Part shown: positions 32,329 through 42,713 of the stretch, piece by piece
Layout of the letters: each line of letters opens with the position of its first letter
Position numbering within the stretch: the stretch's first letter is position 1
Assembly: GCA_015179125.1 (NCBI GenBank)
Contig: WHVA01000053.1
Span: 124,001 to 188,000 of the forward strand
Length of the DNA: 64,000 nt
Direction of reading: 5' to 3'
DNA from: Gautieria morchelliformis
Taxonomy: Eukaryota; Basidiomycota; Agaricomycetes; Gomphales; Gomphaceae
Made by a program: the position numbers and the translations under genes
Notes under the pieces: generated by a model
Seen by the model: only the letters and a program-made list of their open reading frames with translations
Databases searched by the model: none
What the model was told of the DNA's origin: nothing

Positions 32329-33602
32329 TGTCATGACGTGTTTATTTCCCATACTCAGATGCTTAGTTCTCCTATTTTCTCACTCCACCTTCATGTTCGT
32401 TCCGACCGCCCTTGCCGTGTTCGGCAGCCGATCCTCGCTGTTCGCGCCATTTACCATGGCCACGCCGTCGAAGCACGATCTATGTCCCTGAACTAACTTA
32501 GCAGTCATCGCTGGGCCTATCACCTCCTCTGCTCAACCCTCTTTCGATGGTGTTCCTATGATCGGACTGTCATGACTTGTGTATTTCCTGGACCTTGTTA
32601 TCCCCATTTCCCCTTTCACCACTCCTCTCCCGTGTTCGCTCGGCTTTTCCCTCCACTTAAACCACTTCTCCCCTATGTCATTCCCGTTCGCCATTCCTCA
32701 CATTTCTCTGAACCGCTATTCACTGCTCGCGCATTTTTCCAGCAGGCACGCCATCAAAAAACAAGCAATACCATTTACCCGGCAAGATGGTTCATCACTA
32801 ACCCCATCACCTTCTTAATCCAACCCCTTTGGGTGTTCATATGGCCAAAGTGTGTTCGCAGGACGTCCCTTCCGTAGGTCATGCGGGATCAACCCAATAG
32901 ACGAAGAGTCCGTGCAGGGTAGCATGTATGCGGGTCCCAAGACATGGTTTTGTACATGAATGCCTTCACCACCTTTACTCTCCGTCGTTTCATGTTCGCA
33001 CCCTTCCCTCACTCTATTGTATGTTTATTCCATCTACTTAGTATCATGACTGCGCACCCCTATCCAACCCTGACTCGCGACGGCCTCTTTCCTATTCGCT
33101 GATGCCTTACAAGCATTCGATATAAGTAGTTTACATTCGCATGTATATTCCCCAGTTCAATTATCATACGTCGTCCATCTTGTGCAAACTTGACCTCACT
33201 GTGATCACCGTCTTAAGCCTTCTCTTGGAGATTTCTATCTTCGACCAGCAGAGGACTTAGGCATCACTGGTGAGTTCTCATACTTCATCTTCGTTACCTT
33301 AAGCCTTCAAACTATTTTCTGCGCTGTTGGCAAAGGGCTCCGAAGGAGCACCTTCGCCGGCGAAGGGATTGTCGCTACTTAGACAGTCCTTCCGTGACAC
33401 CTTGCACGTTGTATCATCAAGTGCCACGGGCCATTTCGCTACGACTGTAGATAGGGCATGCCCTGTTCGGGCAACCCTCCTATCTTGTGAACATTCATTG
33501 GTTCACGCATTCGCCGAACGGCATACTTATTCGCACAAGTCATTTGGGCATTCGCTGTGTTCACTAATACACGATATTAACGCCTAAAACCCAATCCTGA
33601 CA
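32329..33602 (+). repeat. Long LTR F2
   Basis: 1274 bp, TGTCATGACGTGTT...CCCAATCCTGACA, flanked by AGTGG (32324-32328) and AGCGG (33603-33607), a duplication with one C/T difference. The first ~239 bases are repeated: a second TGTCATGACTTGT start lies at 32568. It interrupts B2's protease inside the DSGS box. The most complete copy of the F family. Confidence 0.85.
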
Positions 33603-33932
33603 AGCGGCAGTGAAGGGGTACTGCTATCCCCCAAATTCACGCGAGCTACAGGGATGAAGACATTCTCCCTGGAGCAGCCAATCGCGCTGCAGCTAGCCTG
33701 CATAGGCAGCCATTCCACGATCAACTATGGAATGAACATGACCATCAAATTTGGTCATGAGACATACAACGAATACTTCAACATAGCGAACATCGAATAT
33801 TATGACACTATCTTAGGGACACCGTTCCTAAGGAGATTCGGCATAACCCTGGACTTCTCAAGCCCAGGGACGATCCGCAAGGGGAACGAAGTGATCCCCA
33901 CGGGAAAGGTCTCATTCGACGACAACGGATAG
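33603..33932 (+). pseudogene. Element B2 protease, second half
   Basis: Resumes SGSEGVLLSPKFTRATGMKT and FSLEQPIALQLACIG, ending VSFDDNG at 33932. The GAG at FSLEQ shows what B1's TAG at 25235 replaced. Confidence 0.8.
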
Positions 33933-34028
33933 AGAAACGAGGACAAGGGGCCACGGGTGAGCAGGATCACCCAGGAACCGAAGCCTAACCTGGCTCATTG
34001 AAGCCAGGAGGACGAGTCGCGGGACGAC

Positions 34029-35279
34029 TTGTCCTCGAACTCACCCTACAACCGTAGGGAGAGGTGCTCTCACCTAACGGTGAAAGCGATGGGAAAGAGG
34101 AAAGTGGGTTCGCGCGCCACGGGACCTAATAGACGCCAACAGCGCCTAATGGCTTCTAAGCCAACCACCACCATCATCCTCACGGATGATGATCTTCCTC
34201 GCCTCCGCGAGGAATGGATGGAACGAATCACTGACCTAGTCAGTGGAATTCCATTAGAACTCCCGCCACTATGGGAGATCAACCATGAGATCAACCTCAT
34301 CGATCCCAACAAGCACATGCGGTATCGACTACCGAAGTGCCCCGAACATTTCCGAGAGGAACTGTCGGCTAAGATAGAACGATACACCACTGCAAAGTGG
34401 TGGATTCTGGCAGTCGCGCAGCAAGCCGTGCCCATGCTGTGCGTGCCGAAGAAGAACGGTACATTGCGAACCGCCTTCGATCTGCGTCAGCAGAATGAGA
34501 ACACAGTGAAGGACGTCAGGCCCTTCCCGGATCAAGATATCATCTGCAGCGACATGGCTCGCTGTCAATATCGAACAAAACTCGATATGTCAGAAGCATA
34601 CGAGCAGATCCGGATTCATCCAGATCACATAGCAAAGACTGCCTTTGCCACGATCCTTGGCACCTTTAGGAGCCAAGTGATACAGATGGGAGACTGTAAC
34701 GCCCCATCAACGTTCCAACGGCTGATGACAGCCATTTTCCACGACTGCATAGGTTGCTTCATCCATGTATACATGGACGACATCTTCATATTCTCGCTCT
34801 CGATACAAGAGCATGAAGAGCACCTCTACATCGTCTTTGACAGACTGAGGAAGAATCACCTTTTTCTGAGCAAGAAAAAGGTGGACCTCTATTCCATCCG
34901 AATGGAGTGTCTTGGCCATATCATCGATGGCTGAGGGGTACATGCCGACGAGGACAAGATGCAACGCATCCACGAGTGGCGCAGGCCACGGACGTTCAAC
35001 GATGTCCAGCGTTTCCTCGGGCTGGTACAGTATCTGGCACACTACATGCCAGATGTTAGTGCATTTACCACCCCACTATCAGGCTGTGCACGTAATAACC
35101 GTCCATTCGAATGGACACCACTAATAGACAAATGCTGGCAAAGCATTAAGGCGTTGGCCTGTAAGGCCCCGATCCTGTGTCAAGTAGACGCAAGGTGCCC
35201 AGAGCCGATCTGGGTGATCACCGACGGATCAAAAGCCGGTGTCGGTGCGGTCTACGGCCAAGGTCCTGACTGGAAAACT
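34029..35279 (+). pseudogene. Element B2 reverse transcriptase and RNase H start
   Basis: RT is open from 34029 to the TGA at 34932-34934 with all core boxes, including VYMDDIFIFS. The same TGA occurs in B1. After it the frame continues GVHADEDKMQRIHEWRRPRT and the RNase H start WVITDGSKAGVGAVYGQGPD. At about 35275 the sequence jumps directly to the integrase C-terminal region; the shared bases GAAAACT mark the junction. Confidence 0.85.
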
Positions 35280-35679
35280 AGTCCCGCGGTACATCGGACC
35301 GTACCGCATTGTCGAGGCTCACAATGACGCCTCAACGGTGACCCATGATCTTCCTGACGAGCTGAAAAGCCGTCGCATTTCACCGGTCTTCCATTCAAGC
35401 CTCATACGGCGATACGAGGCCAACAACGACAAATTGTTCCCCCATCGTGAGGCCAAGTCATTTTATGACTTCGGAGCAAACAACGACGAGGAGTGGCTCA
35501 GTGACGAGATTATCGCACATCGATGGATAAACTCGACAGACCTGGAGTTCCAGGTCCGTTGGACCCTAGGCGACGTGACATGGGAACCCATGTCGTCATG
35601 CAAGGACCTTGAAGCCCCAGATAGCTATCTAGAACTTCGGGGGGTGAGCAAGCCACGCAACCTCCCCAGATGCCGCTAG
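35280..35679 (+). pseudogene. Element B2 integrase C-terminal and chromodomain
   Basis: Encodes LVPRYIGPYRIVEAHNDAST, KSRRISPVFHSSLIRRYEAN and a chromodomain-like end (DEIIAHRWINSTDLEFQVRW, DVTWEPMSSCKDLE). Its coding sequence is intact after the deletion junction, but it no longer joins a catalytic core. Confidence 0.8.
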
Positions 35680-35801
35680 ACGCATCTGTCACGTGCAGAC
35701 CACGTGACGCACTGGCCACGGCGCAGTTAAATTTTCACCTCAGATCTTTCCGAGGGCGCATCGCTTCTTGGAAGCTAACCACCATCATCCCCACGAAGAT
35801 G

Positions 35802-37774
35802 ATGCCCCCCAACGATGGGATGGACGTTGATCTGTCAACATCCACAACGTGAGCAACGGCCCCGAGACAGGGGGCCGCAGATATTCTCCGTGCTCCAATA
35901 GACCAGGAGCACTGGATGATCATGGGATGGGAGGATGCCCTCGCCATCGTCCACCCGGACGATAGCGCAACGTGCATGGACTACGCCGCACACCTAAGGG
36001 CTGCGACAGGCACCCGCAAGGTCAAATTGCGGGACGAAGACATCGGCGACGCCGTCGATGCAGCCTGGGGATGGCTCCCAAGGGGCATCGCGTGTGACAC
36101 GCGAGAAGAGCCCCTCCGGGACATCCACGACCTTAAAAAAGAGGTCAAGGAGTTGGAACGTGTGGTCGAAGACCGCGACGACGCGCTCGCAACCAAGCGC
36201 GCCAAGATCAAGGACCTGGAGCAACAGCTGAGCGCAGCCCAGCTCCAGGTTACCCTGGCCCACGTTGCCTCAAAAAGGCCGCGACATGACCCGGCCACGG
36301 ACCCAGTGGCCGGGCCATCATCACTTCACGCGACGGTGCCTCTGCCAGCGCACGCAACATCAGGACTAGCATCCCGATTGTCGGTGCTGACCCCGACAAC
36401 GACAATGACGGAAGGGCATAGCGCGCCTTCCGACTCTGCATATGGCATCCCAGAAGGATGGGAGTCAGACTCGTCCGTCTGGAAGACGTACGACCCGGAA
36501 AGGGCACAGCGGCTGGCAGAGCAGCCAAAGAAAAAGCGCAAGAAATTGCGTGGCTCCCCCAACACTGTCAATGGGCTAACCATTGCGAGGGAAAGTGCGA
36601 TTAGCGCTTACCTAGCAGCGTCATCGTCGCACACTGTCAACGACCCCGCCCTTCAACGGCGGATAGCACAGGTCGAGGCCCAGTACATCAGGCCTGGCGT
36701 GGCCGTGCCTCCACCGGCGGGGACAGTTCACCCGGGGAGGGGACGCTCATCCCACTCGGAGATCCACCGATCTCCGAGACGGGCCTCCTACCATGGCCGG
36801 TAGGGAAGGCCCAACAGTGTCGTACTCAATGGTATGACGTCTGCCCGCTCGACGAACCACGCTTCGTCGAACTCTTAGCGCGGGCAAAAGAGACGCCACA
36901 GCTCACGCGTACGCGTGAGATGATCGGCGTATTTAAACGCATCGAGCGCGAACAATGCGCTCACAATCCCAAAAGGTATTGTCTCGTGATAGCGGGCGGT
37001 ACCCTGCACGATATCGCGGCCATCCTGAAGGGTTAGATACATAACCCTGAAGGAATCCCATCCGCCATCCGCAACAACGTGGATGGCACCTTCAACCTAG
37101 ACAACATGGACATCTGGATGTGGTTGAAGGCCCTTGCGCCCTGGGTCAAAGGGGTCGCATCACCTCTCAGGGCGAGGCTACTCGACCTATTCAGCTCGAC
37201 AGACCAATGGTCGAGCCTCGTTGACGCCAGGGAAGTGCTGACGCCTCAGAGCACCACCCTGTGGCTCTCAATCACGGGCCCATTCCCTGTGCAGGGCCGA
37301 GCCGGCCCCGACATCCCCCTCACCGAGATCGCGAGATGGTTGGCCCGCTACGCAGGGGTCACTCGTGAGCAAGTGGCACGCATTGAACATTATGTTCAAT
37401 GCAGCATCACCGGCGCAGCATTCAGTGCCGCCGCCCGCGAGGGCCAACAAAAGGTCCTCGAGACCAGCCATGTGAGGGCCGCAGTGCCGCGACCCCTCAC
37501 TCACGCTCAGCTCGACCAAGAGCTGGCGCACTTCCAGCCCCCTCCTCAGACTGAGGACCCGGCCGTTGAGGCCATGCTCCGTGAGGACACTGGCCTCATC
37601 ACCCAAGCGGATACCGCCACTAGTGGTGAGGCCGACCAGCCTCACCCAATCGCCACCGATAATGCGGAGGTGCCCCCGGAGGAGTCACGTGCTCCACCGG
37701 CCCCGTACGACGACGACGTCATCGTATCGGCCACTCTAGAGGACTCCCTTATGGATGACCTCTATGAGTCATAG
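35802..37774 (+). pseudogene. B-family ORF3, copy in B2
   Basis: Begins MMPPNDGMDVDLSTSTT (about 35802), stop at 35850 region, then open from 35853 on: GWEDALAIVHPDDSATCMDY, a heptad-like coiled coil (DLKKEVKELERVVEDRDDAL, KIKDLEQQLSAAQLQ), basic stretches KRPRHD and PKKKRKKLRG, and YGIPEGWESDSSVWKTYDPE. A frameshift near 36740 and a TAG near 37035 precede the C-terminal half (DIWMWLKALAPWVKGVASPL, RIEHYVQCSITGAAFSAAAR), ending SLMDDLYES at 37774, 33 bases before the LTR. Roughly 650 codons in all. I recognise no known domain; the basic runs could be nuclear signals. Confidence 0.78.
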
Positions 37775-37807
37775 TTGACCCCTATAGTTGTCTATAGAGG
37801 GGGAGGG

Positions 37808-38021
37808 TGTAAATAACCTGTGTATCTACATGTACAATAGTTATTACCTAATACCAGTGGGCCCCTTAGGGACCCACTGTATAGTTTATGCGTGGGAACT
37901 GGCCAGCGGTCCCCATCGCATCTTACTCTTACCTGTCACTACGTAGCATTCCGAATACCACTCATTGGTCAAGTTCTGTAGTGCCTTGTGATACAAGGTT
38001 CTAAGATCGACACCCTTTACA
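37808..38021 (+). repeat. Element B2 3' LTR
   Basis: 214 bp, preceded by the polypurine tract AGAGGGGGAGGGTG (37794-37807). Followed by GACTC, matching the left flank. Confidence 0.93.
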
Positions 38022-38898
38022 GACTCGAAGTTCACGTCGATCTTTTGGCGTGAACTACAGCGACTCATGGGGACTAAGCTCCTCATGTCAAACGGATGGA
38101 GCCACCGAGCGGGCAAACCACTTGATAGGACAGATATTGCATGCAGTCGTCAGAGACGATCAGAAGGATTGGGCATTGAAATGCCCGATGGTTGAGGTCG
38201 CCCTCAACAGCAACATCAGCGCAACCACAGGGTTCGTGCCCTTCGAGCTGAACCACGGCTATATGCCACGGATAGATCTCCCCATAGCCGTGGACACCCC
38301 GTTCAAAGGGGTAGCCCGGTTCGCACATCAGGCAAGATGGAACCTGATGGCGGCACACGATGCAATCATAGAGCATCGAGTGACGCAAACGTTTCATGCA
38401 AACAAGAAACGTATGGCGAGCGACAGGTACACGGCCAATGACCGCGTCTACCTCTCGACCCAGAACCTAACTCTCCCGAAAGGAAGAGCCAGAAAACTAG
38501 TCCCGCGGTACATCGGACCATACCGTGTCGTCGAGGCCCACAACGACGCCTCGACGGTTACCCTTGAGCTTCCTGACAAGCTGAAAAGCCGTCGTATTTC
38601 ACTGGTCTTTCACTCAAGCCTCCTACGACGATACAAGGCTAACAACGACGAGTTATTCCCTCGTCGTGAGGCCAAGTCATTTTATGACTTTGGAGCAAAT
38701 GACAACGAGGAGTGGCTCATCGACGAGATTATTGCACATTGATGGATAAACTTGATGGACCTGGAGTTCCAGGTCCGCTGGACCCTAGGCGACGTGACAT
38801 GGGAACCCATGTCATCTGGCAAGGACCTTGAAGCCCTAGATAGCTATCTAGAGCTTCGGGGGGTGCACAAGCCACGCGACCTCCCCAGACGCCGCTAG
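38022..38898 (+). pseudogene. Element B1 integrase second half and chromodomain
   Basis: Resumes SKFTSIFWRELQRLMGTKLL, frameshift near 38090, then QTDGATERANHLIGQILHAV (third catalytic residue), the C-terminal domain and chromodomain. TGA at 38740-38742 (IIAH, stop, WIN) replaces the CGA present in B2 at about 35520. Ends LPRRR at 38896. Confidence 0.82.
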
Positions 38899-39019
38899 AT
38901 GCGTCTGTCACGTGCATATCACGTGACGCGCCAGCCACGGCACGGTTAAATTTTCGCCTCGGATCTTTCCGAGGGTGCATCGCTTCTTGGAAGCAAACCA
39001 CCATCATCTACCCACGAGG

Positions 39020-40669
39020 ATGATGCCCCCCAAAGATGGGATGGACGTTGATCTCTCAACGTCCACAATGCGCACAACGGCCCCGAGACAGGGGGCCGCA
39101 GACATCCTACGTGCTCCAGTCGACCAGGAGCACTGGATGATCGTAGGATGGGAAGATGCTCTCACAATCGTCCACCCCGACGATTGTGCCACGTGCGCAG
39201 ACTACGCTGTGCACCTAAGGGCCGCGACCGGCACCCGCAATGTCAAATTGCGGGACGAGGACATCGGCGACACCATCGATGTGGCCTGGGGATGGCTCCC
39301 GAGAGGCATTGCGCATGACGCACGAGAAGAGCCCCTCAGGGACATCCACGACCTCAAAAAGGAGGTCAAGGAGTTGGAACACGCGGTCGAAGACTGCGAC
39401 GATGCGCTCGAAGCCGAGCACGCCAAAATAAAGGAACTGGAGCAGCAGCTGAGCGCAGCCCAGCGCCAGGTCACACTCGTCCATGCAGCCTCAAAAAGGC
39501 CACGCCATGACCCGGCCACGGACCCAGTGGCCGGGCCATCATCACCTTGCCCGACGGCACCCTTGCCAGCACGCGCAACATTGGGACTAGCATCCCGGCG
39601 CCGACCCCGACAATGACAACAACAGAGGGGCAGAGCGCACCTTCTGACGCCACGTACGGCATCCCAGATGGATGGGAGTCCGACTCCTCCGTCTGGAAGA
39701 CGTATGACCTGGGGAGGGCACAGCGGCTGGCAGAGCAGCCGAAGAAAAAGCGCAAGAAATTGCGCGGCACCCCCAACACCGTCAATGGGTTAGCCATTGT
39801 GAAGGAAAGCGCGATCAGCGCATACCTGGCGGCGTCACCGTCGCACATGATCAACGACCCGGCCCTTCAACGGCAGGTAGCACAGGTCGAGGCCCAGTAC
39901 ATCGGGCCTCACGTGGTCCTGCCTCCACCAGCGGGGACAGTTCACCCTCCCTACCCGGGGGAGGGGATGATCATACCACTCTGAGACCCACCGATCTCCG
40001 AGATGGGCCTCCTACCACGACCAGTAGGGAAGGCCCAACAGCATCGTACTCAATGGTACGACATCTGCCCACTCGACGACCCACGCTTCGTCGAGCTCCT
40101 AGCGTGGGCAAAAGAAACACCGCAACTCACGTGCACACGCGAGATGATTAGCCTGTTCAAAGGCATCGAGCGCAAACAACGTGCTCGCAATCCCAAAAGG
40201 GATTGTCTCGTGATAGCGGGCGGTACCCCGCACGACATCGCCGCCATCCTAAGGGGCTGGATACACAACCCCGAAGGAATCCCATCAGCCATCCGTGACA
40301 ACGTGGATGGTACCTTCAACCTAGACGATATGGACGTCTGGATGTGGTTGAAGGCCCTTGCACCCCAGGTCAAAGGGGTCGCATCACCTCTCAAGGCGAG
40401 GCTGCTCGACTTGTTCAGCTCGACCGACGAATGGTCGAGCCTCGTCGATGCCAGGGAAGTCCTGACGCCACAGAGCACCAGCCTGCGGCTCTCCATCATG
40501 GGCCCATACCCCGTGGGGTGCCGAGCTGGCCCCGACATCCCACTCGCCGAGATCGTGAGATGGTTGGCCTGCTACACGGGGGTCACTCGCGAGCGAGTAG
40601 CATGCATTGAACATTATGTTCAACGCAGCCTCACCGGAGGGGCATTCAGTGCTGCCGCTCGTGAGGGCC
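39020..40669 (+). pseudogene. B-family ORF3, N-terminal and middle parts in B1
   Basis: Starts MPPKDGMDVDLSTSTMRTTA and is open to 39616: DQEHWMIVGWEDALTIVHPD, then the coiled coil (DLKKEVKELEHAVEDCDDAL) and KRPRHDPATDPVAGPSS. A frameshift near 39590 leads to 39547-39984 (WESDSSVWKTYDLGRAQRLA, QPKKKRKKLRG), a TGA at 39981 where the relatives have GGA, and then 40003-40669 in the same frame (WYDICPLDDPRFVELLAWAK, CIEHYVQRSLTGGAFSAAAR). Insertion L splits it after AAREG. Function unknown. Confidence 0.78.
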
Positions 40670-42123
40670 TGTTTTTGAACCCTTCAAGACTTTGGTGTTA
40701 TTGCTAACACTTCAATCTATCAGAACGTGTCGTTTACGAGACTTAAAGAATATTAAACAATGCTGCGGCACAACTCTGGAAATAATTTAATATTTGTACC
40801 TTGGTTGCAATCCGCGTAAAAACTAGTCCAAGTTAATACAGATGGAAGGCAATACATTTCTTAGCAGCACTGAACAATAAACTAAAAGAATGTAGGTTCA
40901 AGGACACTATCGGGGTCCAAGCGTATTCCAAAATATAAAGGAATGTACTTAGCAGGCGAGTTTATAAATGGACTGCCCTGATAATCTACCAGCGCACAGC
41001 AATAAAACGAGGGACGAGTTTTGTGAACAAAGCAACTTGTGAAAGTCTCTAATCAGGAAAATCGACTGACTAGATCGTCTCGGGTATTGGAGTGCGAATG
41101 GCAAGACTTTCAATTGACAGACTCACTCTGTAGAATTACACCCGGAGGATTAGTCCAAGTGGCTAAGCAGTAAAGTAACTACTTAACAAGGAATTAGACA
41201 CTAAAGTAAGTGAATAACCCTAGCTGGGATTAGCAGCTTAGTAAGATGCAAGTCACACGAGGTCACGTGTAGGATAGAAGATGGGTAGATTGCTAGAATG
41301 ATGCTTCAAGGAGGTCAGAATGGCCTCCTTTTATATTGTAAAATACACAGGATTACATAAAATGGGGTTCTTCTATCTATTAGGCGAGTGATGTCATAAG
41401 TAAATATTTGCACTGCTGAAACACACCCTCGTAACTATTGCGGCGTGTTTGTGCAAAGAAATTGGAAATAGATAGCCAATCACCTTCCCTGGTTTGCACA
41501 GCCTTACACAGCCTTTCACAGCCTTGCACTGACCTGCACAGCCCTACACAGCCGCTATGACATCAAGGGGCCTATTTGGTGTCGTAGCGTTGCGTTTGGA
41601 GGATCCTTCATCCAATAGGCTTTATCAAACCTGCACCCTAGTTTTGGCTTTGTACATCTTGGTGTGACTTTGTACGCAGCCTTGCACAGCCATGGTTGCT
41701 ATGATGCAAGTCATGTGCCAGCTGGGTTTGAATTGCACAGGCTTGTGTAAGCGGTAGGGGACACATTCAGACTCAGTGGCTGAGTTTGAGTGAGCCAAGG
41801 TACCGGAGTTGTAGGTGCTTGAGTGCCTGTAACTCCGAGTTTACGGTTCGTGGGAAGCTCCGGTCGGAGTTTGAAACTGAGCGGCTGTGGCAGAGTTGTG
41901 GACGTGTGTGGGTTCATAACTCTGCCTGACAGAATAAGGAGTTTTTGAGCCAGGGAAGCCAAGTTAAATGGCGAAAAAATAAGAGGAAATTCAAGGAATA
42001 TTTGAATAGAGTTCTCCCAACAATAGCCACGTGTATTAGCTACTATCAGCTGGGAAAACAGGGTTTTAAAGCGATTTTAATCCTTTTTTCGCAAGGCTTT
42101 TCATTAGCAACGGTTCCCACACA
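40670..42123 (+). repeat. Insertion L, probable long solo LTR
   Basis: 1454 bp, TGTTTTTGAACCC...GGTTCCCACACA, perfect GGGCC duplication (40665-40669 and 42124-42128). Ends begin TG and end CA, and both ends share GAACC in inverted orientation. A TATA-like TTTTATATTG lies near 41330. A run of ACACAGCC-type short repeats occurs at about 41495-41560. No ORF supported. Strand arbitrary. Confidence 0.75.
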
Positions 42124-42450
42124 GGGCCAACAAAAGGTCCTCGAGACCAGCCACGTGAGGGCTGCGGTGCCATGACCTCTCACCCACGCTCAGCTTGATC
42201 AGGAGCTGGCGTGCTTCTGGCCCCCTCCCCAAACTGAGGATCCGGCCGTTGAGGCCATGCTCCGCGAGGATGCTGGCCCCATCACCCAACCACCGCTAGT
42301 GGTGAGGCAGAACAGCCTCACCCCATCACCACCGTGGACACGGAGGTGCCCCCGGAGGAGTCACGAGCTCCACCGGCCCCGTACGACAACAATGTCATCG
42401 TTTCGGAAACTCTAGAGGATTCCATCATGGATGACCTCTATGAGTCGTAG
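42124..42450 (+). pseudogene. B-family ORF3, C-terminal part in B1
   Basis: Continues QQKVLETSHVRAAVP after L, with a stop and a small deletion, then PPEESRAPPAPYDNNVIVSE and the conserved end SIMDDLYES (42448). The polypurine tract AGAGGGGGAGGGTG follows at 42471-42484. Confidence 0.8.
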
Positions 42451-42484
42451 TTGGCCCCCTATAGTTGTCTATAGAGGGGGAGGG

Positions 42485-42697
42485 TGTAAATAACCTAGAT
42501 ACCATACATGTATCCTAGTTATTACATAATCCCAGTGGGCCCCTTAGGGACCCACTGTATAGTTTATGCGTGGGAACCAGCCAGCGGTTCCCATCACATC
42601 TTACCCTTATACTGTCACTACGTAGCATCAGAATACCACACCTTGGTCAAGTTCTGTGTGCCCTTGTGACTCAAGGCATAAGATAGACATCTTTACA
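42485..42697 (+). repeat. Element B1 3' LTR
   Basis: 213 bp, TGTAAATAACCTAGATACC...GACATCTTTACA, followed by TCTTG, the same five bases that precede the 5' LTR 20 kb upstream. Confidence 0.93.
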
Positions 42698-42713
42698 TCT
42701 TGGCTGACGTGCA

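Larger units (their letters stand above)
29226..38021 (+). mobile_element. Element B2: second B-family gypsy element nested in B1
   Basis: 5' LTR 29226-29440 and 3' LTR 37808-38021, flanked by a perfect GACTC duplication (29221-29225 and 38022-38026) inside B1's integrase. Same order as B1, but RNase H and nearly all of integrase are deleted (junction at about 35275). F2 is inserted in its protease. It was therefore mobile after B1 had already inserted here. Confidence 0.93.
22091..42697 (+). mobile_element. Element B1: 20.6-kb-long gypsy element with nested insertions
   Basis: 5' LTR 22091-22303 and 3' LTR 42485-42697 are each 213 bp and differ at only about six bases by eye. The whole is flanked by a perfect TCTTG duplication (22086-22090 and 42698-42702) inside element H. 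Removing K, J2, B2 and L leaves a gypsy element of roughly 9 kb: gag, protease, RT, RNase H, integrase, chromodomain, ORF3, polypurine tract. It is the outer layer of the nest. Confidence 0.93.
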
